Assembly (NCBI GenBank): GCA_021829015.1
Contig: JAJZOJ010000039.1
Span: forward strand, 1 to 7,352
DNA length: 7,352 bases
Reading direction: 5' to 3'
Source of the DNA: Microcaldota archaeon
GTDB lineage: Archaea; Micrarchaeota; Micrarchaeia; Micrarchaeales; Micrarchaeaceae
Shown: piece after piece, positions 1 to 5,865 of the stretch
Layout: each line of letters opens with the position of its first letter
How positions within the stretch are numbered: the stretch's first letter is position 1
Notes under the pieces: model-generated
Told to the model about the DNA's origin: nothing
The model's database searches: none
What the model saw: only the letters and a program-made list of their open reading frames with translations
Position numbers and translations under genes: made by a program

Positions 1-32
1 GGTCAGCGTGATAAACACCGCCACAAACATCA

Positions 33-1577
33 ATGCAGAACCTTCCTTCAAGCAACGCGCTTACAGTGAGCATAGACGCTGTGTCAAGCAACACTGTCGC
101 ATTGACATTCAACGGAGTAGAGTCGCAATTCAGCACTGGTAGCACCACAATCTATGGCGCATGGGCGTTCTATGGATATGCGCAGGACAGCACAACGGGG
201 CTCGCCGGAATAACTGGACTAACAGGCACTAACACAATAACATCAAGTAACATATTGACAATCGACCCTGCGCCAACGGCGACATCGCTCAGCCCGAGCA
301 ACACTGCGATTGACCTGGGGCAGTACGAAACCTATAATGTGTTGATAAGCGGTGGCGCACCAACATTCACGGCCAACCTTATCTACGTTAGCGGCCCTTC
401 TGGCGCAACAGTAGATGGTTTGGGCGCTGGCAACGTCATAAAGAGCCTCACAAATCAACAGGATGGCACGGTGACATTCACAAGCTTCAACGACCTCTCG
501 GCCTCTGGTTCATATACATTCAACGTCGTCGCAACCGATAGCGCAAGCACCCCAGTCACATTCAATGCAGTTGCAAACTCAATAACGGTCTACCCTGCAC
601 CAACTGCAACATCGCTTACCCCGAGCAATACGCCGATTAATTCGGGCCAGTATGTTTCTTACAATGTGATAATTAATGGCGGCACACTGCCGATCACTGC
701 GAACTTGGTACTAGTCAGCAACTCCTTGCCACTTCAGATAGACGGTGTAAATGCCATTCCTGGAACTACCTACAATACAATCGTGCTCGGCGCCGGAAGC
801 GCAGAGCCCAATACAATAACCTTCAATTCGCTCGAATTGAATACAACAAGTACGTCGGGCGGTGATGTCATATTTACCGTTAACGCGGTGGATGGCGCAA
901 AAACGCACGTTGCATTCAATTCCACATCGAACACAATAATCATAAACGCGGTTGTGGCTCAGCATCACCCCGGCGGCGGAGGACCTGCGAAATACACATT
1001 CATTCTTTCCAGCAACATAAACTCAACGCTCGCTTCTGCGCAGTCCGTCTATACGGTATATACGAACAACGGCAGTATCTCCTATTACCAGAACCAACTG
1101 CCAATTACCATCTCACTGCTTACGCCCTCCCTGAACGTGAGCTGGGCCTGCAATGTCTCCATAGGCGCTAGTACGTACGCCTACCAGAATGACGTATACG
1201 GCCTAGGTTTTGGAATTCCATGCGGCAAATATTACACGACCTACACGCACAACTTAGAGAGCATATATTCTTTATCCGCTCCAACAAAAATCAATACGAC
1301 AACCACTTCGACGACAACAATAGTGACCAGCACCCAGAAAACCACAGCGACGACCACCGCGCCCATCACAACTAGCGTGGCAACGACAACCGTTGCACAG
1401 ACCACTGTGGCTGCCGTGAACAGCTCATTACTGCAGCAGTCCCAGACAGTTGACAGAATAGCATATATGCTGGAGAGCCCAATCTACCTGTCGCTTGCAA
1501 TCTTAGTAATCCTGATAATAGCATTCTTGATTTTCGTAGCGAAGAGGCGCAAGAAGAAGAAGGCCATAGATGATTAA
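33..1577 (+). CDS. Surface-anchored Ig-like repeat protein, N-terminus missing
   Basis: The open frame gives 514 residues from an ATG at 33, but this is probably not the true start. No signal peptide or ribosome site precedes it, although the C-terminus is clearly that of an exported, anchored protein. Residues 76-184 and 185-302 are two tandem related beta-rich units, each opening with a PAPTATSL-(S/T)-PSNT motif. Residues 318-410 form a separate domain with two cysteines (C373, C397). Residues 420-459 are a Thr-rich stalk, probably glycosylated. A membrane helix at about 484-503 is followed by KRRKKKK, which predicts N-outside, C-inside topology. NxS/T sequons are frequent. Bases 2-46 are open in another frame that could be the upstream part of the same gene (see findings). 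I infer a cell-surface or S-layer-like role and recognise no enzyme motif. The gene is certainly coding; its function is unknown. Confidence 0.85.
   Translation: MQNLPSSNALTVSIDAVSSNTVALTFNGVESQFSTGSTTIYGAWAFYGYAQDSTTGLAGITGLTGTNTITSSNILTIDPAPTATSLSPSNTAIDLGQYETYNVLISGGAPTFTANLIYVSGPSGATVDGLGAGNVIKSLTNQQDGTVTFTSFNDLSASGSYTFNVVATDSASTPVTFNAVANSITVYPAPTATSLTPSNTPINSGQYVSYNVIINGGTLPITANLVLVSNSLPLQIDGVNAIPGTTYNTIVLGAGSAEPNTITFNSLELNTTSTSGGDVIFTVNAVDGAKTHVAFNSTSNTIIINAVVAQHHPGGGGPAKYTFILSSNINSTLASAQSVYTVYTNNGSISYYQNQLPITISLLTPSLNVSWACNVSIGASTYAYQNDVYGLGFGIPCGKYYTTYTHNLESIYSLSAPTKINTTTTSTTTIVTSTQKTTATTTAPITTSVATTTVAQTTVAAVNSSLLQQSQTVDRIAYMLESPIYLSLAILVILIIAFLIFVAKRRKKKKAIDD
258..938 (+). repeat. 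Two tandem ~327-bp coding repeats (Ig-like units)
   Basis: Two adjacent in-frame units start at 258 and 585, a period of 327 bases (109 codons). The conserved openings are TIDPAPTATSLSPSNT and TVYPAPTATSLTPSNT. These are followed by a (D/N)-x-GQY-x-(T/S)YNV-x-I-x-GG motif, and each unit closes with a VTFNA- or VAFNS-like strand. The second unit is longer, with about ten extra residues around 236-260. The DNA has diverged at many third positions, so this is an old domain duplication. The region before 258 may be the remains of a further, different unit. Confidence 0.8.
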
Positions 1578-1579
1578 TA

Positions 1580-1613
1580 GCCAGCAGGTGTTGGCATATG
1601 CCTGGATCCTGGC
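1580..1613 (+). other. Possible hairpin just after the surface-protein gene
   Basis: GCCAG (1580-1584) can pair with CTGGC (1609-1613), and the adjoining CAGG (1585-1588) with CCTG (1601-1604), leaving a GATC bulge. It begins three bases after the stop codon, where it could protect the 3' end of the transcript. There is no following T-tract, so it is not a standard terminator. The pairing is modest and may be chance. Confidence 0.25.
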
Positions 1614-1666
1614 GTGCGCATGTAAAGGCATGAATAGGCTGTTGAAATCTTAATACCTTAAGAATT

Positions 1667-1685
1667 CCCCCTACTTCGTAGGGGG
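1667..1685. repeat. Perfect 8-bp inverted repeat with 3-base loop
   Basis: CCCCCTAC (1667-1674), TTC (1675-1677) and GTAGGGGG (1678-1685) form a perfect 8-bp stem. On neither strand is it followed by a T-run, so an intrinsic terminator is unlikely. Position and composition fit an insertion-sequence right-end hairpin better. Confidence 0.85.
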
Positions 1686-1713
1686 TTGAAGTCAAGAAAT
1701 ATCTTCTTTTCCT

Positions 1714-1773
1714 TCAACATCTTTTCAGTGATAGAGTGACCGCGGTTTCGACGCGGTCGAACGTTTCTACCAC
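1714..1773 (-). pseudogene. Putative tnpB C-terminal tail fragment
   Basis: One frame off the DUF763 stub, and starting exactly where its homology ends, the minus strand reads VVETFDRVETAVTLSLKRC and then a TGA at 1716-1714. VET-rich, low-complexity tails directly before the terminal hairpin are common in archaeal IS200/IS605 TnpB proteins. The catalytic RuvC and zinc-finger parts are absent, so only a relic would remain. The assignment depends mainly on position next to the hairpin at 1667-1685, because the peptide is too short to identify alone. Confidence 0.4.
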
Positions 1774-1900
1774 CGAAGTCGTCGAGTATCACCTCTGATA
1801 TCGCCCCGGACAGTCTTACCATGCGCCCGAAGAGCCACCTAGGCGCCCTCCCACCGTGGAGCGGAAGCTCCGTAGCATGGTGCATGATAGGATTTGCCAT
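1772..1900 (-). pseudogene. DUF763 gene remnant, N-terminal ~43 residues only
   Basis: From an ATG at 1900, reading down, the first ~43 residues contain ELPLHGGRAPRWLF and then GRMVRLSGAISEVILDDFG. I recognise this as the conserved N-terminal block of DUF763 proteins, normally of the form LPLHGGKAPRWLFERMVKL. Family members are several hundred residues long. Here homology stops at about 1772, and the frame runs on into unrelated Arg-rich sequence until a stop at 1658 (80 residues in all). The stub starts 25 bases after the NAD kinase stop codon on the same strand, so the intact ancestor was probably the second gene of that operon. The break coincides with an apparent insertion-sequence fragment. 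DUF763 has no firmly known biochemical function. I am confident of the family and of the truncation. Confidence 0.75.
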
Positions 1901-1925
1901 AGCGAATTAAAGAATCTTCAGCATA

Positions 1926-2693
1926 TCAATGGAGCATCTTGCTCCTTATCTTCCTCTCGAGCCTCTCTGCGATGCCGTGCCTGAAGCCGTCGAGCCTTAT
2001 GACGCTTATCTGCCTGTCGGACAGCCTCACGGTGAACCTGTCCCCCTCAATCAGCTTGGCTATGGTATCGCTGTCGTAACCCAGGGTACCCTCATACTTG
2101 GCTATCTCGACCTCTATCTCCTTCCTGCTGCTGAAGACTATCGGGTTGCAGAAAGGCCCGTCTATGTTGAGGAAGGTTATGCACATCATGTCCGGCTCGA
2201 GTAATATCGGCCCTCCTGCAGACCTGTTGTATGCGGTGGAGCCCATCTTGCTCGTAAGTATGAGCCCATCGCCGCTCAGGGTGAATGGGCATATCCTTAT
2301 CCGCCTGTTCCCCAACCTCTCGAATACCCTGAAGCTCACTTCCCTTACTGCGAAGTTGAGCCTTGCCTCGTTCACCGCATAGTATTTCCTTCCCTTGTAT
2401 GTTATCTCTATCCTGTTCGAGAGGCGCTCAACCTTGTACTTTCCGCTCTTGAGAAGCTTAACCGCCTTGCCTATGTCCTTGATGCCTATGTCCGAGTGGT
2501 ATGCGCTGCTGCGCTCATTGCCGTCCCTTATAAGCAGCACCGGCCTGTCAGTCATCTGCGCCGCCTTGAGGAACGTGCCGTCACCTCCAACCGCTATGCA
2601 TACGTCGTAGCCGGACTTTACCACCTCGAAGTTCCTGTGCAGCGCTGAGAGATCCGCCCTCTCCCCGTCCCTCTTAACTATCGCGATCTTCAT
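1926..2693 (-). CDS. nadK: NAD kinase
   Basis: This is an ATP/polyphosphate-dependent NAD kinase, which makes NADP from NAD in the cytoplasm. Counting from the ATG at 2693 there are 255 residues, normal for archaeal members. The diagnostic GGDGT motif lies at residues 36-40. NE (108-109) begins the NEA segment of the active site. SGDGLILTSKMGSTAYNRSAGGPIL (140-164) is the family's DG-x(7,8)-GSTAY-x(2)-SAGGP signature; it is written here only to show the fit. GYDSD (205-209) sits where the DGQ-like NAD-binding loop is expected. A TTG codon lies directly before the ATG; I chose ATG 2693. The TATA-like box at 2721-2734 is about 30 bases upstream. The DUF763 stub follows 25 bases after the stop, so the kinase probably headed a two-gene transcript. 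Confidence 0.95.
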   Translation of the reverse strand: MKIAIVKRDGERADLSALHRNFEVVKSGYDVCIAVGGDGTFLKAAQMTDRPVLLIRDGNERSSAYHSDIGIKDIGKAVKLLKSGKYKVERLSNRIEITYKGRKYYAVNEARLNFAVREVSFRVFERLGNRRIRICPFTLSGDGLILTSKMGSTAYNRSAGGPILLEPDMMCITFLNIDGPFCNPIVFSSRKEIEVEIAKYEGTLGYDSDTIAKLIEGDRFTVRLSDRQISVIRLDGFRHGIAERLERKIRSKMLH

Positions 2694-2705
2694 CAAGCTC
2701 GCAGC

Positions 2706-2747
2706 TATCAGAGCAAAGAGATTATTTATTAATTCCGTTCTCTGATA
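2706..2747. promoter_or_regulatory. Divergent promoter with flanking 8-bp inverted repeat
   Basis: The 75-base gap between the divergent NAD kinase and glycosidase genes contains an AT-only box, ATTATTTATTAATT (2721-2734). It lies about 28-41 bases upstream of the kinase ATG and 35-48 upstream of the glycosidase ATG, so it could act as a TATA element in both directions. It is bracketed by TATCAGAG (2706-2713) and its exact reverse complement CTCTGATA (2740-2747). A further AGCT occurs on each outer side (2703-2706, 2756-2759). Such symmetry suggests a regulator site, but this is inference. Confidence 0.5.
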
Positions 2748-2768
2748 AATATTCTAGCTGGGGACTTA

Positions 2769-3773
2769 ATGGAAAGGAAGCTCATCGCAGTTGCAGCATC
2801 GGTCGCCGTAGTGGCTGTGGCTATTGCGGTTCTTGCCATCTCTGGCATGCATCCTGCCGCATCGAGAGGCGGCAACGCCAGTTACGGCCAGGGCTTCTGC
2901 CTCAACGCGGCGCAGAATATTACTGCCATGCGGCTCGCGATTGATTCGGGAGTAACCTGCTTCAGGACCGATATCGCGCCGACCGCCGCGGACGAGGGCT
3001 ATGTCTCCAACGTCACAAAAGAAGGCGGCTCAGTCCTAGGAATACTTGACTACGAGACCGTGGGCGCCCAGCCCTCCCCGGACGGCTGCATAAGCGGATG
3101 CAACTGGAGCCTGAACGACTGGAACGCCAGCGTATACAATGCGCTGTCCGAGTACCCAGAGGTTAACGCATGGGAGATTTGGAACGAGCCGCTCGTGCCC
3201 AACTTCGCGAGCGGGTACGAGAACTCCAGCGCCCTGGATTACTACGAGATGATAAAATCCGCATATGCGATAATAAAATCAAGGGAGCCTAACAGCACGA
3301 TCGTGTGCTTTGGCGGGGCCCAGCTTTTCCCGATTAGCGTTGTGCGGTACGAGTACCAGCTCTACAGCAAGGTATGGCAGTACGGCGCCTCAAGGTACTG
3401 CGACGCGATATCCGTTCATTACTATTCGCAGCCATACTACAACATGTCGCAGCAGGCCGAGTACGGGATGACCCTGGGCCAGGAGCTCAACCTAACGCTC
3501 AACGCATACGAGAACCTGACAGGCAAGCCGATATGGGTGACGGAAACCGGCTATGCCTCGAATGGAACGCCGCGCTCCGACCTGCTGCAGGCAGCGGCCC
3601 TGAGGCAAAGCATGGGCTTCCTCTCTCAATACGGTTTCGTCAAGAGGATATACTGGTTCCACCTTGCAGGCGCCTCAGGCGCCGCGGACTTCGGGCTGCT
3701 GAATCCCAATACCCTGCAGCCCAAGCCGGCATGGGGTTCCTTCCTCTACTTTGCGCGCAACGGATCTAATTGA
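2769..3773 (+). CDS. Exported clan GH-A glycoside hydrolase
   Basis: The 334-residue protein starts with MERK and a hydrophobic stretch at about 5-25, a signal peptide or signal anchor, so the catalytic part is outside the cell. WEIWNEPL (135-142) supplies the Asn-Glu pair on strand 4 (N139, acid/base E140). WVTETGY (256-262) supplies the nucleophile E259. HYY (217-219) and W296 match other conserved clan GH-A barrel positions. The layout fits a (beta/alpha)8 retaining hydrolase, but I cannot name the GH family or substrate. Six cysteines (44, 64, 107, 111, 180, 211) allow three disulfides, and about a dozen NxS/T sequons predict heavy glycosylation, both expected of an extracellular archaeal protein. 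The length suits a single-domain enzyme and both catalytic acids are intact. Plausible substrates are host or community polysaccharides or the cell's own surface glycans. Confidence 0.85.
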   Translation: MERKLIAVAASVAVVAVAIAVLAISGMHPAASRGGNASYGQGFCLNAAQNITAMRLAIDSGVTCFRTDIAPTAADEGYVSNVTKEGGSVLGILDYETVGAQPSPDGCISGCNWSLNDWNASVYNALSEYPEVNAWEIWNEPLVPNFASGYENSSALDYYEMIKSAYAIIKSREPNSTIVCFGGAQLFPISVVRYEYQLYSKVWQYGASRYCDAISVHYYSQPYYNMSQQAEYGMTLGQELNLTLNAYENLTGKPIWVTETGYASNGTPRSDLLQAAALRQSMGFLSQYGFVKRIYWFHLAGASGAADFGLLNPNTLQPKPAWGSFLYFARNGSN

Positions 3774-3797
3774 CGCTCCGCTGCATGCTGCACAACA

Positions 3798-4142
3798 TTA
3801 ACGCTGCAGTGCTTCGTCAGCATACTTTGGGAGCAAGCCGGTCCTTGCCAGATGCTTAAGTTCCTTCCTTGACCTGATATTCTCCTCCACGGTCTTCATA
3901 ATCCTGCTGCCGTTCTCCTTTATTTCATTCCTTAGCCCTTTGAGCGCCTTGTCGCTTAACTTAATCCCGTTCGGTGCATTTTTCAGCAGATTCATGGCTG
4001 AATTTATCTCCTCCCTGCGCCTTACTATCTCCCTGTCATTCGCGTGCATCTCCTGTACTATCGCATTAACCGCCCTTTTTCCATCATCTGGCAGGGCGTC
4101 CTTGGCCTTCTCGACCGCTCTGGCAAGCCTCTCTGTCATCAT
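3798..4142 (-). CDS. Small charged helical protein of unknown function
   Basis: The 114-residue protein is almost all charged and helix-forming, with heptad-like runs at about 22-55 and 68-100, so a coiled coil or helical bundle is likely. It has no signal peptide, membrane segment or cysteine. A Pro/Gly-containing break (57-63) separates the two helical halves. Two ATGs stand in tandem (4142, 4139). I recognise no family. It lies 78 bases downstream of the uracil-DNA glycosylase on the same strand but has its own TATA-like box at 4175-4184, so it is probably transcribed alone as well. Coding status is supported by the promoter position and the consistent charge pattern. The longer opposite-strand frame over this region (3940-4539) has no comparable support. 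Confidence 0.7.
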   Translation of the reverse strand: MMTERLARAVEKAKDALPDDGKRAVNAIVQEMHANDREIVRRREEINSAMNLLKNAPNGIKLSDKALKGLRNEIKENGSRIMKTVEENIRSRKELKHLARTGLLPKYADEALQR

Positions 4143-4174
4143 CTATATTACCCGGATTAGGAAAAGACTAAAAT

Positions 4175-4184
4175 CTATAAAAAT
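4175..4184 (-). promoter_or_regulatory. TATA-like box for the 114-residue gene
   Basis: On the minus strand this reads ATTTTTATAG, the best match to an archaeal TATA element in the gap. Its centre is about 37 bases upstream of the ATG at 4142, predicting a start about 10 bases before the coding sequence. Confidence 0.5.
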
Positions 4185-4220
4185 CTTGTGTGCAAAATGC
4201 CGCGCATTCCTCCAAAAGTG

Positions 4221-4826
4221 TCAAAGTTTGCGGATGCTCTTCCCGAACTTCACGAAGTCGGCTTCCATGACGGGCATCCTGCTTCTTATCCTCACCGCGG
4301 CCGCAGGATGCAGGCTCAGCATGTACGATATTCCGTCCCTTTTGACTATATTGCCCCGTTCCTTTGATATGCCGCCTATGCCGAGAATCGCCCTGCATGC
4401 CACGGAGCCCATGAGTACTATCGCCTTGGGCCTGATTATGCTTATCTGCCCGAGCAGAAATCCCTTGCACAGGCCTATTTCCCTGTCGGTCGGCATCCTG
4501 TTGTCCGGGGGAAAGAACTGGACAGTGCTGGCTATGTAGACCTCTTTCCTCTCAAGTCCTGCAAGCTCGATGAGCCTGTCTAGGAATTTCCCGCTTGCCC
4601 CTATGAACGGCCTTCCGGTTATGTCCTCTTTCCTTCCGGGCGCCTGGCCTATCAGCATGACGCTGGCGTCAAGGGGCCCCTCCCCAGGGACGAAATTTCT
4701 GCTGAGCCTCCAATCAGGCGAATTCTTCGGGAGCAGGGAATACTCCCTGTTGAGCAGCTTCATCCTCTTTTCCCTGGAGTCGTTCATATAAATCAACAGG
4801 TCCTCGGCCGAGATGGGCTTCATCAT
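4221..4826 (-). CDS. Family 4-like uracil-DNA glycosylase lacking Fe-S cysteines
   Basis: This 201-residue protein matches the family 4 (UDGa) fold along its length. VPGEGPLDASVMLIG leads to the catalytic loop GQAPGRKED (60-68), then GRPFIGASGKFLD (71-83), FFPPDNR (104-110) and the HP motif (H173-P174) that contacts the flipped uracil. It would remove uracil formed by cytosine deamination, the first step of base-excision repair. Classical members bind a [4Fe-4S] cluster through four cysteines: CxxC near the N-terminus, one in VKCRPP and one about 14-16 residues later. Here the N-terminal region has none, the VKCRPP position reads VQFFPP, and only C120 remains (C144 lies elsewhere). The first catalytic-loop Glu is Gln. 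Active-site features are otherwise kept, so activity is plausible without the cluster. Tandem ATGs stand at 4826 and 4823. The gene diverges from archease. Confidence 0.85.
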   Translation of the reverse strand: MMKPISAEDLLIYMNDSREKRMKLLNREYSLLPKNSPDWRLSRNFVPGEGPLDASVMLIGQAPGRKEDITGRPFIGASGKFLDRLIELAGLERKEVYIASTVQFFPPDNRMPTDREIGLCKGFLLGQISIIRPKAIVLMGSVACRAILGIGGISKERGNIVKRDGISYMLSLHPAAAVRIRSRMPVMEADFVKFGKSIRKL

Positions 4827-4880
4827 AGGTCAGCAGTTACTCTTATCGTCATCGGACAGTATCTTTTGTGGGGCAAACTA

Positions 4881-4890
4881 ATTTATTATA
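4881..4890. promoter_or_regulatory. TATA-like box upstream of archease, possibly bidirectional
   Basis: ATTTATTATA is centred about 26 bases before the archease ATG at 4912, the spacing expected for a leaderless archaeal transcript. Read on the minus strand (TATAATAAAT) it is also the only clear TATA-like element for the divergent glycosylase, which would then have a leader of roughly 30 bases. Confidence 0.55.
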
Positions 4891-4911
4891 CTTCCTGGCG
4901 AAACAACCCTT

Positions 4912-5349
4912 ATGGCAAAGGGGTACAGGTTCCTGGAGCACACCGCAGACGTGGAGTACGTTGCCTTCGGGAAGGACGAGAGGGAGTGCTTCTCCAATGC
5001 GCTAGTTGCTATGTTCGATACCTCTTCTTACATATCTAGGCTCTTGCGGTCAAGGGACAGGAAAGTGATCATGAGGGTAAGGAGCAGGGCGAAGACGTTG
5101 GAGGATCTCCTGTGGTACATGCTGCAGGACGTTCTGTCAAACGAAGACGCAATGGGCCTGTTCGGGTATTCCGTAAGGCGGATCAGGCTCGGCGAGAGCG
5201 GCGCCTGGAAGACCGCGGACGTAGAGATACTTGCCAAGGAGAGGAGCGACCAGGCCTCGAGGCTGGACGTCAAGGGCGTCTCAAGGTACGAACTGTCGCT
5301 CAAGCGCGCAAAAAGGGGCATCGAGGCGCACGTGGTGCTTGACGTTTGA
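4912..5349 (+). CDS. Archease, RtcB ligase activator
   Basis: The 145-residue protein has the archease N-terminal signature FLEHTADVEY (7-16), whose Asp (D13) is a metal ligand in the family. The central segment is LEDLLWYMLQDVL, matching the usual dLeeLLydwL pattern. The C-terminus is LDVKGVSRYELSL, equivalent to the family's evKAvTyheleV strand, then ending VVLDV with the second conserved Asp. Length is typical (about 140). Archease helps RtcB become guanylated and turn over; RtcB joins the 2',3'-cyclic phosphate and 5'-OH ends left by the tRNA splicing endonuclease. RtcB itself is not in this window. The start at 4912 fits the TATA box 26 bases upstream. The gene is followed after 53 bases by the UPF0132-type gene, which appears to have its own promoter. 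Confidence 0.93.
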   Translation: MAKGYRFLEHTADVEYVAFGKDERECFSNALVAMFDTSSYISRLLRSRDRKVIMRVRSRAKTLEDLLWYMLQDVLSNEDAMGLFGYSVRRIRLGESGAWKTADVEILAKERSDQASRLDVKGVSRYELSLKRAKRGIEAHVVLDV

Positions 5350-5367
5350 GCATCGCCAATGCCAATG

Positions 5368-5375
5368 AATAAAAA
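5368..5375 (+). promoter_or_regulatory. TATA-like box for the UPF0132-type gene
   Basis: AATAAAAA is centred about 31 bases before the ATG at 5403 and lies in the 53-base gap after archease. It suggests separate initiation with a very short leader, although read-through from archease is equally possible. Confidence 0.4.
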
Positions 5376-5402
5376 GGTAATTGAAGCAAACCTATTGATT
5401 CT

Positions 5403-5753
5403 ATGGCCAAAAAAGGCGGCGAAGGGGGAGGTCACGACAAGATGTGGCTGCTGGCGGCATACATAGTGCCATACATGGTGAGCGGGATAGTCGTGCTGTT
5501 CCTGAAAGGGGAGGGCGATGCGAAAGTGAAGCTGCATTCCATGCAGTCTATATTCCTCGGGATCGCCATGATACTGATTTCCGTGGTGTTCGATATTCTG
5601 TCGTTCTTCGGAATATTCCTGATGGGTGTAATAGGGGCGCTGCTCCTACTCTTCATGTGGCTTTACGGCATATACGTCGGCTTGGAGGCGTACGCCGGAA
5701 GGGACGTGGTAATGCCAGTAATAACTGACTACGCAAAGCGCTACTCGAAGTAA
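5403..5753 (+). CDS. UPF0132/DUF4870-type three-helix membrane protein
   Basis: The 116-residue protein has a Gly/Lys-rich N-terminus, then membrane helices at about 14-35, 48-67 and 70-93. The loop KVKLHSMQSI (41-50) corresponds to the family's conserved vRFHAlQSi. The C-terminal GRDVVMPVITDYAKRY corresponds to the usual Gk-x-yklPviGdlAek. Together these identify the small UPF0132/DUF4870 group, related in fold to Tic20. Function is unknown; members are inner-membrane proteins of bacteria and archaea. Length is normal and nothing is broken. It converges with the pentapeptide gene, with 112 bases between their stop codons in which I see no gene. Confidence 0.85.
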   Translation: MAKKGGEGGGHDKMWLLAAYIVPYMVSGIVVLFLKGEGDAKVKLHSMQSIFLGIAMILISVVFDILSFFGIFLMGVIGALLLLFMWLYGIYVGLEAYAGRDVVMPVITDYAKRYSK

Positions 5754-5865
5754 TCGCAGCATGGCATCCAATGAAGAGGAGCATCAAGAAAAGCGGGTAT
5801 AGCGGAGCCAATGCGTGGGTATTCTGAACACCAAAAGTAATGGGCATGGCAGAAATCCAACGGAT

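Larger units (their letters stand above)
1640..1773 (-). mobile_element. Relic right end of an IS200/IS605-type element
   Basis: On the minus strand a short tnpB-like tail is followed about 30 bases later by the hairpin CCCCCTAC-GAA-GTAGGGGG (1685-1667) and then GAATTCTTAAGG. A C-rich/G-rich subterminal hairpin shortly after the tnpB stop is the usual right-end structure of this family, which moves as single-stranded DNA and has no terminal inverted repeats. The left end, any tnpA and nearly all of tnpB are missing. The outer boundary near 1640-1660 is an estimate. In intact elements this region encodes the 3' part of the omega (reRNA) guide scaffold. Confidence 0.45.

Noticed and set aside
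1667..1685. Intrinsic terminator for the surface-protein gene
   Set aside because: The stem is strong, but no T-tract follows on either strand and it lies about 90 bases past the stop. An insertion-sequence end fits better.
1667..1685. CRISPR repeat
   Set aside because: The palindromic unit occurs once only; no second copy or regular spacing is present in the window.
1372..1695. Minus-strand open frame of 107 codons across the end of the surface-protein gene
   Set aside because: It is antisense to the Thr-rich stalk and membrane anchor, and its sequence looks like a frame shadow of that repetitive coding region.
3774..3810. Short CTGCA/TGCAG inverted repeat between the convergent glycosidase and orphan genes
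   Set aside because: The arms are only five bases and rest on a common palindrome (CTGCAG), so this is not distinguishable from chance.
3940..4539. Plus-strand open frame of 199 codons opposite the helical orphan and the glycosylase
   Set aside because: It spans parts of two better-supported minus-strand genes and the gap between them, and shows no recognisable motif.
5028..5537. Minus-strand open frame of 169 codons opposite archease
   Set aside because: Archease is unmistakable on the plus strand, and this frame crosses the gene boundary into the next gene.
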